The notes: a model not told the origin generated them from the sequence alone. DNA of 64,000 nt from Alphaproteobacteria bacterium (GCA_030054175.1 JASGCM010000009.1:1-64000); one strand, 5' to 3'. Counted from the first letter of the stretch, positions 1-10,645 are shown. A program made the numbers and translations.

Positions 1-786
1 CGGGTACATCGCCTCCAGCGGCCGGGCCTGCCAGGCCGTCACCTCGCCCATAACGACACCGGCACCGGCTTGTTTTTCATGCGGGTGCAGTTTGCTGCTG
101 CCGGTCATAGTGCCGCCAGCCTCAAAGAAGCTTTGACTGGCATGGCGGCCCAATGGCATATGGCCATCGAGCTGCACGCCAGCCAGCAAAAGATGCCGAC
201 TGTCATCATGGTCAGCCAATACGGACATTGTCTGAATGACCTGTTGTTCAGGGCTCGGGCGGGTACGCTGCCCATCGACATCCGCGCTGTCATCAGCAAC
301 CACACCGACTTTGCCGCCCTGGTGGCCAGCCACCAGGTGCCGTTTCATCACGTACCGGTCACGGCAACCACCAAGGCGCAGGCCGAGTCTCAGCAGCTGG
401 CGATCATCCAGCAGGCCGGGGCCGAACTGGTGGTGCTGGCCCGTTACATGCAGGTGTTGTCCGACCCCATGTGCCGCCAGCTCAGTGGCCGGGCGATCAA
501 CATCCACCACAGCTTTTTGCCCAGCTTCAAAGGGGCCAAGCCGTATCACCAGGCCCATGATCGTGGCGTCAAGCTGATCGGGGCCACCGCCCACTACGTC
601 ACCGCCGATCTGGACGAAGGCCCGATCATCGAGCAGGATGTGGCGCGGGTCGACCACAGCCTGACCGCCGATGACCTCACCGCCATTGGCCGCGACACCG
701 AAAGCCAGGTGCTGGCCCGTGCAGTCAAGTGGCACAGCGAGCATCGCGTCATGCTCAATGGCCACAAGACCGTGGTCTTCAGGTGA
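1..786 (+). CDS. purU: Formyltetrahydrofolate deformylase (5' partial)
   Basis: PurU hydrolyses 10-formyltetrahydrofolate to formate and tetrahydrofolate, supplying formate for purine synthesis. The visible part holds the end of the N-terminal ACT domain (FFMRV) and the formyltransferase-fold catalytic domain with INIHHSFLPSFKGAKPY and the DLDEGPII motif near the C-terminus. The catalytic Asn-His-Asp set typical of GART/PurU is present. The reading frame is open to the left edge, so the true start lies outside the window; the ATG at 70 is an internal Met. The first 60 bases read poorly as a PurU ACT domain in this frame, so the edge should not be over-interpreted. Confidence 0.93.
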   Translation, partial: RVHRLQRPGLPGRHLAHNDTGTGLFFMRVQFAAAGHSAASLKEALTGMAAQWHMAIELHASQQKMPTVIMVSQYGHCLNDLLFRARAGTLPIDIRAVISNHTDFAALVASHQVPFHHVPVTATTKAQAESQQLAIIQQAGAELVVLARYMQVLSDPMCRQLSGRAINIHHSFLPSFKGAKPYHQAHDRGVKLIGATAHYVTADLDEGPIIEQDVARVDHSLTADDLTAIGRDTESQVLARAVKWHSEHRVMLNGHKTVVFR

Positions 787-787
787 G

Positions 788-2061
788 TCAGACCATGGCA
801 CCGTAGACCAAATTTTTGTACAGCATGCGGTTGTGCACCCGATGCGATGGAGCCTGTGCCATCAAAACGCCCACCAACTGTTCTTTGGGGTCGATCCAAA
901 AGCTGGTGCCCCAGGCCCCGGCCCACATCGCGTCCCCCTTGCTGCCCGCAGTTCAGCCCATGCCTTCGTCCAGGCGAACGCCAAAGCCGATGCCAAAACC
1001 ATAGCCCGGTCCAGTGGTGCCGATGGTGCTGCCACCCATGCCCACGGTATGGTTGGACAGCATGAATTCCACTGTTTTGGGTGAGACAGGTAACGCCGCC
1101 CGTCCAGTTGGCCCATGTTGCACATCATCTGTGCAAAGCGCAGGTCATCGGCGGCGGTGCCGACCAGGCCCGCGCCGCCCTTGAAGTAACACTTGCCCTT
1201 GGGGTCTTCGCTTTGCCGGTACGACTTGAGCATCTCGACCTTAAGTGGGTCACTGTCCAGGCACTCGGCCAGACGGGTGGCCTTTTGGGGCGGCACCCAC
1301 CAGGCTGTATCGCGCATGTTCAATGGGTCTAGCAGCATCGCCTTGATGATCTCATCCAGTGGCTTGCCTGCTACTCGCTCAAGCAACAGCCCAAGCACGT
1401 CGATGGCGATCGAATACTCCCAAAAGGTGCCCGGTTGGTGCGCAAGCGGAATTTCCCCCGGATTTTTCAGCATCTGGTCGGCGGTGATGTCGACCTCTCG
1501 AGCCTCAATGTTGAGATCGTTATACAGTTTTTTGTTTCGTTCAGACTTTGTGCTGCCTGCATACACAAAGCCCGCCGTGTGGCGCATGACATCGTGTACC
1601 AAGATCGGCCGCACCAGATCCACATCGTTGCCGGGGCTGGCTTCTACCTTCAGGTTTTTCAACTCGGGCATCCAACGCACCAGGGGGTCATTGAGCCGCA
1701 GTTTGCCTTGCTCGACCAACATCATCGCAGCGGTGCTGACGATGGGTTTGGTCATCGATGCCAGTCGAAAGATGCTGTTGGCAGACATGGCGCGCGTTTT
1801 GGCGGCGTCCAAATGGTCATGCGATTGCAGGTGCACTGTCTTTCCTCGGTGAGCCACCAAGCTGACCGCACCCGGAAAAATGTTTTGATCGATCTGCGCT
1901 TGCAACGCGGGGTGGATGCGGTTCAACCCTGTGGCCGAAAACCCCTGGGCGGCCGCACGGGCAGTGGTGGTGGCACCTAGGCCAGACAGGGCCATCAGGC
2001 CGATCGAGATGCGTTTGATGCCTTCACGGCGGGGCAAGGTGGGCAGTGCAATTGTCCTCAT
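788..2061 (-). pseudogene. Beta-lactamase-family serine hydrolase, disrupted by a frameshift and a stop
   Basis: This is a class C beta-lactamase/esterase-fold protein with an export signal (GIKRISIGLMALSGLGATTTARA). The catalytic SxxK is in LASMTKPIVS and the Tyr motif is in WEYSIAIDVLG. Near 1083-1087 the frame breaks: removing a duplicated TC restores YLSPKTVEFML and then GPGYGFGIGFGVRLDEGMG. In that restored frame a TGA at 955-953 follows GMG, after which homology resumes (GTSFWIDPKEQLVGVLMAQ) to a natural stop at 790-788. So there are two independent lesions near the C-terminus. The start is set at the Met just before the signal peptide (2061), not the upstream ATG at 2106. The product may be a truncated or inactive hydrolase. 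Confidence 0.82.
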
Positions 2062-2182
2062 AGGGGATCCAATGGATAGGGTGACGCAAAACCACTCAGT
2101 GATCATAGGGGTGCCCCCTCATCAGCCAACCTAGTAAACCCTTGGTTGAGTTGGCCTCGAAGCCCCATTTGTCACCTGTGCA

Positions 2183-2722
2183 TCAGGCTTGATGTGGCCC
2201 TGCAAAATGCCGATGCATCTCGACCGTCAATACCTCGATGCGTTCGGTCAACAGTTTGGTGGCCTGAGTCAGTTGGGTGTTTTGTTCAAGCAGTTGCAAT
2301 ATCTGCTCGTTTTGTTGGGCCGTTTCGGTCAAAAGGCGTTGACTGTCTTGCGCCAGCGCTTCGCGATGTCGCGCATCCGCATCAGAATGCTTCTTGTCGC
2401 GCTGGGCTTGCCGCGTTTGCGCCAGCAAAATCAGGGGGGCTGCATACGCCGCCTGCAAACTGAAAGCCAGATTGAGCAAAATGAAAGGATAGGGATCGAA
2501 ATGGGTCACGCCCATCAGGTTGACGATTGCCCAGACCAACACCACCAGCGTTTGTGCCCCCAAAAACATCGGCGTGCCAAAAAATCGGGCAAATGCTTCG
2601 GCCTTGAGCGCATAGCGGTCGTTGCCAAACGTTGAGGCCAGGTGCTCATGCGCCCGGTGGTAGCGCATGTGATCTGCTGGGCCGGCAGCGGGCATCGGCT
2701 TGATCGGTGAGTGGTCTTTCAT
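2183..2722 (-). CDS. DUF1003 family membrane protein
   Basis: A 179-residue protein of the DUF1003 family, whose biochemical role is unknown. It has a short cytoplasmic N-terminus, then two membrane helices (FFGTPMFLGAQTLVVLVWAIVNLMG and a second around ILLNLAFSLQAAYAAPLILLAQ), followed by a long Gln/Glu-rich coiled-coil tail. The ORF track runs on upstream to 3361, but that part is antisense to the FAD enzyme gene. The ATG at 2722 is preceded by a GGGGAGCAC ribosome site and begins the family-like sequence. Confidence 0.85.
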   Translation of the reverse strand: MKDHSPIKPMPAAGPADHMRYHRAHEHLASTFGNDRYALKAEAFARFFGTPMFLGAQTLVVLVWAIVNLMGVTHFDPYPFILLNLAFSLQAAYAAPLILLAQTRQAQRDKKHSDADARHREALAQDSQRLLTETAQQNEQILQLLEQNTQLTQATKLLTERIEVLTVEMHRHFAGPHQA

Positions 2723-2854
2723 GTGCTCCCCTTGAAGGGCGGTTGGCCAAAGCCTGACGATACCAAATGCGCAAAGTGGTGTCGGTCGAGGCCGCCTTGT
2801 CAGGCTGCTTGGCCCTGAGCTATAGTGAACCCAGTCCGTTGACAAGGTGTCGCC

Positions 2855-4576
2855 ATGCATGCTGCAACCCCCCATTTTGCCGACGTGGCCCATACCAACG
2901 GCTACGAATTTACCCAGGGCACCGGCTATGCATTGCCTGAATACCCCTTTGTTGTGCCGCCAGAATTGACGCAGCAGCGCATCGGGCGACATCCCGTGGT
3001 GATCGTCGGTGGCGGGATCACCGGGCTCACCTTGGCCTGCGGGCTTGCCAAACTCGGTGTGTCGGCGGTCTTGCTCGACGAAGACAACACGGTGGGGGTC
3101 AAGGGGGCTTCGTCGCGCGGCATTTGCTACACCCAGAAATCGCTGGAAATTTTTCAGCGTTACGGCATTTTTGATCGCATCGCTGCCAAGGGCATCGAAT
3201 GGAGTGTCGGGCGCACCTTTGCTGGCCAAGACGAGGTATTCAGCTTCGACCTGAAAGTCCAAAGCGCCTTCAACCTGAGTCGCCAACCCGCCTTCATCAA
3301 TATTCAACAGTTCTACATTGAGGGTTATTTGGTCGAGCGCATTGCCGAATTGAACCGACAACGCCCCAGTGTGGACATGCGATGGTCATCGCGTGTCGTC
3401 GCTTTTGAGCAAAACGCCCAACGAGCCTTGCTGACCGTGCAAACCCCCCAAGGCAACTACCAAATCGAAGCCGAGCATGTGATTGACGCCACGGGCTCCC
3501 ACACCCCTTTTCATGGCTGGGTTGGAGCAGAGCTCGACAGCAAGCGTGGCGATGACCGCTGGTGCATCGCCGATGTCAAATTCAAGACCACACCACCCAC
3601 CGAGAGACACACCTGGATCGAGGCGCCATTCAATGAAAATCGGGCTGTTTGGCAGCATTTGATGGGCGACGAGGTCTGGCGCATTGATTACCAAATGGCA
3701 CCCAATGCCGATCCGGCAGAAGTCAGCCGTGAAGATGTGGTGCGTGAGCGTTTGCAACGACAGTTCGGTGCGGGGGTCGTGTGCGACATCGTCTGGGTGG
3801 GGCCTTATGCATACCGCAGTCAATGCGTGCGTCAAATGCGCATGGACCGTGTATTTTTCATTGGGGATACTGCCAAGGTGGTGAGTCCTTTTGGTGCTCG
3901 GGGGGGCAACACGGGCATCGCCGATGCCGATAACCTGGCTTGGAAGCTGGCCGCTGTCTTGCGCAATGAAGCGCCCAAACAGTTGTTGGACACCTACCAT
4001 GACGAACGCCTCGAGGCCGCCCAACGCAATGTCCAAGTGACCAACCGCACCGCGCGGTTCTTGCGTCCGACCGAACCGGCCGCACAGGTTTTCAGGCGGG
4101 CGACGCTGGCGCTGGCCAAAAAACACCGCTTTGCCCGCAACATGGTCAATACCGGTCGCATGGCCGAGGCCAACACGTACAGCCGCAGTCCAGCCTGCGC
4201 CGGCGGTGGTGTGTCGGTTCAAAACGTCTCATTTCTTTGGGCGCCGCATCGACCGGGTCAGTTGAACGACTTGATCGATTGGGCCGATGGCCGTATGCTG
4301 TTGCTGGTTTTTGGAGAAATGAGTGGTGCCGAATTGAAACGCTTGCGCCAGTTGACCTCTCAAGCCCCGATGATTCGGGTCGTCCAGGTGCTCTCCAAGG
4401 GGAGGGCTCAGGCGAAAGAGCATGTGATCGATGACCAAGGACACCTCAAGCAAGCCTGCCGCGCTACCCAATCCCAATGGGCCCTTATTCGCCCGGATGG
4501 TTACCTGGCTCAAACCGGAGCGCGTCTGGACGGAGAACTGGTGCAGCGTTTGGCTCGGTCTTTGGCCATGGCTTGA
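2855..4576 (+). CDS. FAD-dependent monooxygenase/oxidoreductase (PHBH/MhpA-like fold)
   Basis: A 573-residue flavoprotein. A GxGxxG dinucleotide motif (VIVGGGITGLTLACGLAKLG) sits near residue 50. The second FAD motif, FFIGDTAKVVSPFGARGGNTGIADADNLAWKL, is near residue 330 and is the counterpart of the GD..H..P..G.G.N motif of aromatic hydroxylases such as MhpA and UbiH. A thioredoxin-like C-terminal domain typical of phenol/MhpA-type hydroxylases is plausible after about residue 440. The His of the usual GDAAH is replaced by Lys. The substrate cannot be named. It stands alone between the DUF1003 gene (divergent) and valS. Confidence 0.8.
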   Translation: MHAATPHFADVAHTNGYEFTQGTGYALPEYPFVVPPELTQQRIGRHPVVIVGGGITGLTLACGLAKLGVSAVLLDEDNTVGVKGASSRGICYTQKSLEIFQRYGIFDRIAAKGIEWSVGRTFAGQDEVFSFDLKVQSAFNLSRQPAFINIQQFYIEGYLVERIAELNRQRPSVDMRWSSRVVAFEQNAQRALLTVQTPQGNYQIEAEHVIDATGSHTPFHGWVGAELDSKRGDDRWCIADVKFKTTPPTERHTWIEAPFNENRAVWQHLMGDEVWRIDYQMAPNADPAEVSREDVVRERLQRQFGAGVVCDIVWVGPYAYRSQCVRQMRMDRVFFIGDTAKVVSPFGARGGNTGIADADNLAWKLAAVLRNEAPKQLLDTYHDERLEAAQRNVQVTNRTARFLRPTEPAAQVFRRATLALAKKHRFARNMVNTGRMAEANTYSRSPACAGGGVSVQNVSFLWAPHRPGQLNDLIDWADGRMLLLVFGEMSGAELKRLRQLTSQAPMIRVVQVLSKGRAQAKEHVIDDQGHLKQACRATQSQWALIRPDGYLAQTGARLDGELVQRLARSLAMA

Positions 4577-4670
4577 AGCCCGGCGCTGGTCTGCTCAAAT
4601 TCTTGGGCTGAAAGCCGACGTCAGCGGCCGCCCTTAAAATGATGGCTTTGGCATCGACAGACGAAATCCC

Positions 4671-7580
4671 ATGAGCCTCAGCCCCGAGCAACCTGGCCTG
4701 CAAAGCCTCTCCAAATCATTTGAACCGGCCGCCCTCGAAGCCCATTGGGGCCCCGAGTGGGAGCGACGCGGCCATGGGGTGGCCGGTTTCCGTGGCACGG
4801 GACAAGCCCAAGCGGGCCAACCCGGCTTTGCCATTCAGTTGCCGCCCCCTAACGTGACCGGCACCCTGCACATGGGGCATGCGTTCAACCAGACCATCAT
4901 GGATAGCCTGACCCGCTACCACCGAATGAAGGGACACAACACCCTGTGGGTGCCCGGTACCGATCATGCAGGCATTGCCACCCAAATCGTGGTCGAGCGC
5001 CAACTGCAGGAACAAGGGATCAGCCGACACGACATGGGCTCCAACCCGGCAGAGGCGCGCAAAAATTTCATCGCCAAAGTCTGGGAGTGGAAGGAAAAAA
5101 GCGGCAACACCATCACCCAGCAGATGCGCCGCATGGGGGATACCGTCGACTGGAGTCGCGAGTACTTCACCATGGACGAGAAACTCTCGAAGGTGGTGAC
5201 CGAGACCTTCGTGCGCTTGTACCAGCAGGGTCTGATTTACCGAGGCAAACGCCTGGTCAATTGGGACCCGGTGCTGATGAGCGCAGTGTCCGATTTGGAA
5301 GTTGAAAGTGAAGAGGAAGAGGGTTTTCTTTGGCACATACGTTACCCCATCGAGGGCAGCACCGAAAGTTTGGTGGTGGCCACCACCCGTCCTGAGACCA
5401 TGTTGGGCGACACGGCAGTGATGGTGCACCCGGAGGACGAGCGCTATCGTCATCTGGTGGGGCTTCAGGTCCGGCTTCCCTTGACTGGGCGGTTGATGCC
5501 GGTAATTGCCGACACCTATGTCGACAAAGCCTTTGGCACCGGTGTCGTCAAAGTGACCCCAGCCCACGATGTGAACGACTATGCCGTGGGCCAGCGGCAT
5601 GGCTTGCCGATGATCTGCATCTTGAATTTGGACGGCACCCTCAACGCCGAAGCGCCTGAGGCCTATCGCGGACTTGATCGCTTTGCCGCCCGCAAGCAAG
5701 TGGTGTCAGACTTGCAGGCGCTTGGCCAGCTGGTCGAAGTGAAAAAGCACCGACTGATGGTGCCCCGATGTGCGCGTACAGGTCAGGTGGTCGAACCCAT
5801 GCTGACCGATCAGTGGTTTGTCGCCATGGGCCATGTCAGCCCGCAAGATCCCTCGGGCAAGAGCATCGCTCAAAAGGCCATCGATGCCGTGCAGTCAGGT
5901 CAAGTCCGTTTCGTCCCCGAGAACTGGGTCAACACCTACAAACAGTGGATGAACAACATTCAAGATTGGTGCATTTCGCGCCAGCTTTGGTGGGGTCATC
6001 AGATCCCGGCTTGGTACGACGAAGAAGGCTCCGTGTATGTGGCACGCAGCGAAGCCGAGGCGCAAGCCCAGGCCCCAGGCAAAACCTTGCGCCGCGACCC
6101 AGACGTGCTCGATACCTGGTATTCCTCGGCCTTGGTGCCGTTTTCCACGCTGGGTTGGCCCGAAGTCGACGACAAGCCTACAACCGATTACAACCTGTAC
6201 TTGCCCAGCAGTGTGCTGGTCACGGGATACGACATCATCTTTTTCTGGGTGGCCCGGATGATCATGATGACGACCCATTTTACGGGTCGGGTGCCCTTCA
6301 AAGACGTCTACATCCACGGCTTGGTGCGCGATGCCCAGGGCAAAAAAATGAGCAAGTCGGAAGGCAATGTGCTGGACCCGGTTGACCTGATCGACGGCAT
6401 CGCCCTTGAGCCCTTGCTGGACAAACGCAGCCAGGGTTTGCGCAAGCCCGAAACGGCACCGCTGGTGCGCAAGAACACTCAAAAAGAATTTCCCGATGGA
6501 ATCCCGGCCTACGGGGCCGATGCATTGCGCTTTACTTTTGCCGCCTTGGCCAGCCTGGGGCGCAGCATCAACTTTGACAGCAAGCGATGCGAGGGATATC
6601 GAAACTTTTGCAACAAACTCTGGAATGCCACACGCTTCGTTCTGATGAATTGCGAAGGGCATGATTGCGGGTTGAAAGAGCATACCAAGGCAGAGTGCGC
6701 GGTCGGCGGTCCGTTCCATGGCTACATGTCATTCAGCCAAGCCGACCGTTGGATCGTGTCGCTGCTGCAACGCGTTGAGGCCGAGGTGGCCCAAGGCTTC
6801 AACGGATACCGCCTGGATCTGGTGGCGCAAAGCATTTACGACTTTGTCTGGAACGAGTTTTGCGATTGGTACCTGGAAATCGCCAAGGTGCAAATTCAGA
6901 GCGGCGACGCGGCCCAGCAGCGGGCCACGCGACGCACCTTGATTCGTACTTTGGAAACCATTTTGCGCTTGGCGCACCCCATCATTCCTTTCATTACCGA
7001 AGCGCTTTGGCAAAAGGTGGCCCCAGTCGCTGGTCGGGCCGGCGATTCGGTGGTGGTGGCGGCGTACCCAATCAGCCAACCCGAGCGCATCGACGACCAC
7101 GCCGAGTCCCACATGGCCCGCTTCAAGCAGCTGGTGGATACCTGCCGTAACCTGCGCGGTGAGATGGGTTTGTCGCCGTCGCAGCGCGTGCCTTTGTTGG
7201 CACTGGCCACATCGGCTGCCGATGCTTTGTGGTTGAAAGGACAAGCTGGTGCATTGCAGGCCTTGGCCAAACTGAGCGAAGTTCAGGTGTTCGAGGGCGA
7301 GGCCGAGTGGTCTGCACAGACCCAGAATGCAGCCGTGGCACTGGCTCAGGGCTTGAGACTGTGCCTGCATGTGGAAATTGACCTCGAGGCCGAGCGTGCC
7401 CGTTTGGCCAAAGAAATCGCTCGCTTGCAGGGTGAAATCGCCAAGGCCAACGGCAAACTCTCGAACGAGGCATTTGTGGCCAAAGCGCCACCTGCTGTCA
7501 TCGATCAAGAGAAGAAGCGACTGACTGATTTCAGCGATACCTTGAACAAGATGCAATCGCAATTGTCGCGCCTGGCTTGA
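4671..7580 (+). CDS. valS: Valyl-tRNA synthetase
   Basis: A class I aminoacyl-tRNA synthetase that charges tRNA-Val. The 969 residues match the family length. The HIGH-type motif is [13 protein letters not shown] at about residues 58-70 and KMSKS is at about 558-562. The editing (CP1) domain has [13 protein letters not shown]. The C-terminal coiled coil ([23 protein letters not shown]) is the ValS-specific tRNA-binding arm. It is followed after 17 bases by galU. Confidence 0.98.
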   Translation: MSLSPEQPGLQSLSKSFEPAALEAHWGPEWERRGHGVAGFRGTGQAQAGQPGFAIQLPPPNVTGTLHMGHAFNQTIMDSLTRYHRMKGHNTLWVPGTDHAGIATQIVVERQLQEQGISRHDMGSNPAEARKNFIAKVWEWKEKSGNTITQQMRRMGDTVDWSREYFTMDEKLSKVVTETFVRLYQQGLIYRGKRLVNWDPVLMSAVSDLEVESEEEEGFLWHIRYPIEGSTESLVVATTRPETMLGDTAVMVHPEDERYRHLVGLQVRLPLTGRLMPVIADTYVDKAFGTGVVKVTPAHDVNDYAVGQRHGLPMICILNLDGTLNAEAPEAYRGLDRFAARKQVVSDLQALGQLVEVKKHRLMVPRCARTGQVVEPMLTDQWFVAMGHVSPQDPSGKSIAQKAIDAVQSGQVRFVPENWVNTYKQWMNNIQDWCISRQLWWGHQIPAWYDEEGSVYVARSEAEAQAQAPGKTLRRDPDVLDTWYSSALVPFSTLGWPEVDDKPTTDYNLYLPSSVLVTGYDIIFFWVARMIMMTTHFTGRVPFKDVYIHGLVRDAQGKKMSKSEGNVLDPVDLIDGIALEPLLDKRSQGLRKPETAPLVRKNTQKEFPDGIPAYGADALRFTFAALASLGRSINFDSKRCEGYRNFCNKLWNATRFVLMNCEGHDCGLKEHTKAECAVGGPFHGYMSFSQADRWIVSLLQRVEAEVAQGFNGYRLDLVAQSIYDFVWNEFCDWYLEIAKVQIQSGDAAQQRATRRTLIRTLETILRLAHPIIPFITEALWQKVAPVAGRAGDSVVVAAYPISQPERIDDHAESHMARFKQLVDTCRNLRGEMGLSPSQRVPLLALATSAADALWLKGQAGALQALAKLSEVQVFEGEAEWSAQTQNAAVALAQGLRLCLHVEIDLEAERARLAKEIARLQGEIAKANGKLSNEAFVAKAPPAVIDQEKKRLTDFSDTLNKMQSQLSRLA

Positions 7581-7597
7581 TTTTTTGAAAGGCTGTC

Positions 7598-8485
7598 ATG
7601 TCCACCATTCAGCATGCTGTTTTCCCTGTGGCAGGCTTGGGCACCCGGTTCCTGCCTGCGACCAAGGCCAGCCCCAAAGAGATGTTGCCGGTGGTAGACA
7701 AACCATTGATTCAGTATGCAGTTGAAGAGGCCTATGAGGCCGGTATTCGGCACATGATCTTTGTCACGGGGCGCAACAAGCGTGCCATCGAAGACCATTT
7801 CGATACTGCCTACGAGTTAGAAACCGAACTCGAGCAGGCAGGTAAATTGGCTTTGCTCGACCTGGTTCGAAGCGTTCAGCCCGATGACATGCAGTGCAGC
7901 TATGTACGCCAGCCACGCGCCTTGGGTTTGGGGCATGCTGTTTTGTGTGCGGAGCATTTGGTGGGCAAGAGCCCATTCGCCGTCTTGCTGGCCGATGACC
8001 TGATGGTCGGGTTGCCTGGTGGATCTGGAGTGATGGCGCAGATGGTGCAGGTGCACACTCAAACTGGCGCTTCGGTGTTGGCGGTTCAAGAGGTTCCCTG
8101 GGACCAAGTGCAGCGCTACGGCATCATCGACGGCCCCCAAAAACCTGAGGGCTGGGTGCGTGTCGAGCGCATGGTTGAAAAGCCCAAGCCCGAATTGGCG
8201 CCATCCAGATTGGCGGTGGCAGGCCGTTATATCTTGAACGCTTCAGTGTTTGATCGCATCCGTCAAGGTGGCCGCGGCGTGGGGGGGGAAATACAGCTGA
8301 CCGATGGCATTGCGGGTTTGTTGCAGCACGAGCCTGTCTTGGGTTATGCCTACCAAGGCAAGCGCTATGACTGCGGCAGCAAAATTGGTTTCCTCGAAGC
8401 CACCGTTGAACTGGCCCTGCAACACCCCGAGGTTGGGCCGGATTTCGCCCGATGGTTGCGTGCGCCTGGCGGGCCTGCCGCTTAA
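7598..8485 (+). CDS. galU: UTP-glucose-1-phosphate uridylyltransferase
   Basis: Makes UDP-glucose from UTP and glucose-1-phosphate for cell-envelope polysaccharides. The 295 residues begin with the nucleotidyltransferase signature FPVAGLGTRFLPATKASPKEMLPVVDKPLI. The family blocks VEKPKPE and GYAYQGKRYDCGSKIGFLEA follow. It lies 17 bases after valS on the same strand and may be co-transcribed. Confidence 0.97.
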   Translation: MSTIQHAVFPVAGLGTRFLPATKASPKEMLPVVDKPLIQYAVEEAYEAGIRHMIFVTGRNKRAIEDHFDTAYELETELEQAGKLALLDLVRSVQPDDMQCSYVRQPRALGLGHAVLCAEHLVGKSPFAVLLADDLMVGLPGGSGVMAQMVQVHTQTGASVLAVQEVPWDQVQRYGIIDGPQKPEGWVRVERMVEKPKPELAPSRLAVAGRYILNASVFDRIRQGGRGVGGEIQLTDGIAGLLQHEPVLGYAYQGKRYDCGSKIGFLEATVELALQHPEVGPDFARWLRAPGGPAA

Positions 8486-8504
8486 ACTCCTGCCTGGAGT
8501 CGCT

Positions 8505-8966
8505 TCATTTGAACGCGTTTTGCCGCCAGGCCTCGTAAACCGTCACTGCCACGGCATTCGATAAATTCAAACTGCGTTGTCCGTTGCGCATCGGCAATCT
8601 CAGCCCGTGCTCTGGAGCAAACCAAGCGCGTACCGTGTCGGGCAGCCCTGCGGTCTCACTGCCAAAAAAAAGCCAGTCACCCGGTTCAAAGCGCACATCA
8701 AAGACATGGCCGGTGCCCTTGGTCGTGAGTGCGAAACAACGTTCGGGACGCGGCTTCATCTTTTGCAGAAATGTCGCCCAATCGGCGTGCCTGCGCACGT
8801 CAGCGTACTCGTGATAATCCAGCCCGGCGCGGCGCATCAGGCGGTCCTCCATGGAAAAGCCCAAGGGCTCGATCAGATGCAGTTGGCAGCCGGTGTTGGC
8901 GGCCAATCGAATGGCATTGCCCGTGTTGGGCGGGATTTCTGGGTGGACCAAAACAATGTGAAACAT
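8505..8966 (-). CDS. trmL: tRNA (cytidine/uridine-34 2'-O)-methyltransferase
   Basis: A 153-residue SPOUT-class methyltransferase that 2'-O-methylates the wobble base of tRNA-Leu isoacceptors. It begins MFHIVLVHPEIPPNTGNAIR, the family N-terminus. The knot motifs LFFGSETAGLP and LRLPM...RSLNLSNAVAV near the C-terminus form the SAM pocket. The ORF-track extension to 9071 is the end of comF read in another frame; the start at 8966 fits the family. It is 7 bases downstream of comF and probably co-transcribed with it. Confidence 0.95.
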   Translation of the reverse strand: MFHIVLVHPEIPPNTGNAIRLAANTGCQLHLIEPLGFSMEDRLMRRAGLDYHEYADVRRHADWATFLQKMKPRPERCFALTTKGTGHVFDVRFEPGDWLFFGSETAGLPDTVRAWFAPEHGLRLPMRNGQRSLNLSNAVAVTVYEAWRQNAFK

Positions 8967-8973
8967 GATGGCC

Positions 8974-9666
8974 TCAGTGTAGTGCGCTTGGCGTGCGGGC
9001 GAACACGGCCACATCGACCCGAGATGCCCCCGCCTGCAACAGACATTGGGCTGCCGTGTCCAATGTGGCACCTGTGGTCATCACGTCATCGACCAACAAG
9101 ACCCGGGAGCCTCTGATCGGCCCCATGGCGGCGATGTGCAGTGCCATGCTGCCCTGCAGTTGTCCGAGGCGTTGTTCGCGACTGGCTTGCGCCTGGGAAG
9201 GGGTGTGACGATGTTTTATGAGCCAATCGACCCGCAGCCTGGCGTCGCGGCCACACCACTGCCGAGCCAAGCAGGCCGCTTGGTTGTAGCCACGATCGCG
9301 CAACCGCTCTTTAGACACTGGCATGGGCATGACCCAATCGGCGTCCCTCAAGGCCGCTTGCGCGACGGGACACTCCCGCATCAGTTCAGCCATGGGGCGT
9401 GTCAAAACGACGTCGGCAGCGAATTTCAGTCGCTTGACCCAGACATCGAAAGGGGCGGTGTAGTCCACTCGGGCCGTGGCTTGTCGCCAAAGCACGCCAG
9501 CCAAGCAGCCCGCATGGCCCCCGTCTTGGGTCGATTCAGTCAGGGGCAGAGCACAAGACGGACAGCGCGGCACCCATGCGGCGTGCTTGTCGTGACAGGC
9601 AGCACACAGCGTGGCTGTGGGCCAGCGTTGGCAAATCAGGCATTGCGACCAACTCCATAAAGCCAT
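8974..9666 (-). CDS. comF: ComF family protein (phosphoribosyltransferase-like)
   Basis: A 230-residue ComF homolog linked in other bacteria to DNA uptake. It has an N-terminal zinc-ribbon-like Cys set (CLICQRW...LCAACH, then CPSC) and a C-terminal PRPP-binding loop, VLLVDDVMTTGATLDTAAQCL. The DRGYNQA motif of the family is present. The start was chosen at MALWSW (9666) because the upstream extension is out of character and runs into the divergent gene 43 bases away. Confidence 0.92.
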   Translation of the reverse strand: MALWSWSQCLICQRWPTATLCAACHDKHAAWVPRCPSCALPLTESTQDGGHAGCLAGVLWRQATARVDYTAPFDVWVKRLKFAADVVLTRPMAELMRECPVAQAALRDADWVMPMPVSKERLRDRGYNQAACLARQWCGRDARLRVDWLIKHRHTPSQAQASREQRLGQLQGSMALHIAAMGPIRGSRVLLVDDVMTTGATLDTAAQCLLQAGASRVDVAVFARTPSALH

Positions 9667-9709
9667 GGGGACTCCCTGAGGTGTGGAGCGGGCAATATAC
9701 TGCTGCTGC

Positions 9710-10645
9710 ATGGAAAATAGCCCGCCAGCCACCGTTAAGGTGCATACGCACATTTACCCACCCACTCATGACCCCGTGGCTTGTGGCCGTTGGTGGCGTG
9801 GAGGGATAGGCATGTCGGCGCCGGCCTGGTTGCATGAAGAGGTGGGGCGACGCATGCAAGACCGCCTGCAGTGGATCAAGGCCCAACCCGCCGATTGGAT
9901 ACATGCGAATCCCTCATTGGGCGGTTTTGAAGCCCATCGGTTGATCGCTGCACGCTATCCCAAGGCGGTTTGCCAAATCACCGAGCCCAGCACTTGGCGC
10001 TTGGATCTGAGTCAGCACAACCTCAAGCCTTCGGCTTGGCGGGCCTGGTGGCCCGGACAGCCCAAAATCCAGTGGTTGGCGCCCGGTAAAACGGCACAGG
10101 CTGCCGACCTGCTCTGGGCCAATATGCAATTGCATTTGCATGCCCATCCCCAAGAGTTATTGATGCAATGGCACGAGGCGCTCAGAGTGGATGGCTTTGT
10201 CATGTTTTCTTGCTTGGGTCCGGATTCTTTGCAAGAGTTGCACGCCACCTACCAAACCATGGGGTGGCCTAGCGCCGGCTCCACGTGGACCGATATGCAC
10301 GATTGGGGTGACATGCTGGTGCAGACCGGCTTTGCCGAACCCGTGATGGACATGGAGCGCATCACCCTGAACTACGCCAGTGCCGACGCTCTGTTGGATG
10401 AGTTGCGAACCCTGGGGCGCAATTTCCACCCCTCCCGCCATGCGCACTGTCGTGGGCGCGGCTGGCGCCAGCAGCTGTTGCAGGCCATCGAAGCGCATTG
10501 GCCTGAGCGCACCATTGATGGTCAATTTTCATTGACACTTGAGGTCGTCTACGGCCATGCGCTCAGGGCGAAACCCAGGTACCGAGTGGATACCACCACC
10601 CGTATTTCATTGGATGAAATGAAAAATATGTTGCGTCCAACATAA
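9710..10645 (+). CDS. BioC-like methyltransferase (malonyl-ACP O-methyltransferase family)
   Basis: A 311-residue protein of the type often annotated as biotin synthesis protein BioC in Burkholderiales and found next to comF. It contains HDPVACGRWW near the N-terminus and WLHEEVGRRMQDRLQWI. The later VDGFVMFSCLGPDSLQEL resembles the post-motif II region of BioC. A classical glycine-rich SAM motif I is hard to see, so enzyme activity is inferred from family only. The start was placed at 9710 (MENSPPA) because the HDPVA region is conserved; 9683 and 9812 are alternatives. Confidence 0.7.
   Translation: MENSPPATVKVHTHIYPPTHDPVACGRWWRGGIGMSAPAWLHEEVGRRMQDRLQWIKAQPADWIHANPSLGGFEAHRLIAARYPKAVCQITEPSTWRLDLSQHNLKPSAWRAWWPGQPKIQWLAPGKTAQAADLLWANMQLHLHAHPQELLMQWHEALRVDGFVMFSCLGPDSLQELHATYQTMGWPSAGSTWTDMHDWGDMLVQTGFAEPVMDMERITLNYASADALLDELRTLGRNFHPSRHAHCRGRGWRQQLLQAIEAHWPERTIDGQFSLTLEVVYGHALRAKPRYRVDTTTRISLDEMKNMLRPT

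Noticed and set aside
1-69. The first 60 bases fit PurU poorly in the gene frame and might hide a frameshift.
   Set aside because: Too little sequence at the window edge to align; a normal divergent ACT segment cannot be excluded.
2723-3361. A long reverse ORF (392 aa) extending the DUF1003 gene upstream.
   Set aside because: The extra part is antisense to the FAD enzyme gene; a ribosome site and family start are at 2722.
3386-4222. Large antisense ORFs within the FAD enzyme gene, and similar ones within valS, coxB, ctaD and other genes.
   Set aside because: They mirror codon structure of high-GC genes and have no recognisable domains or ribosome sites.
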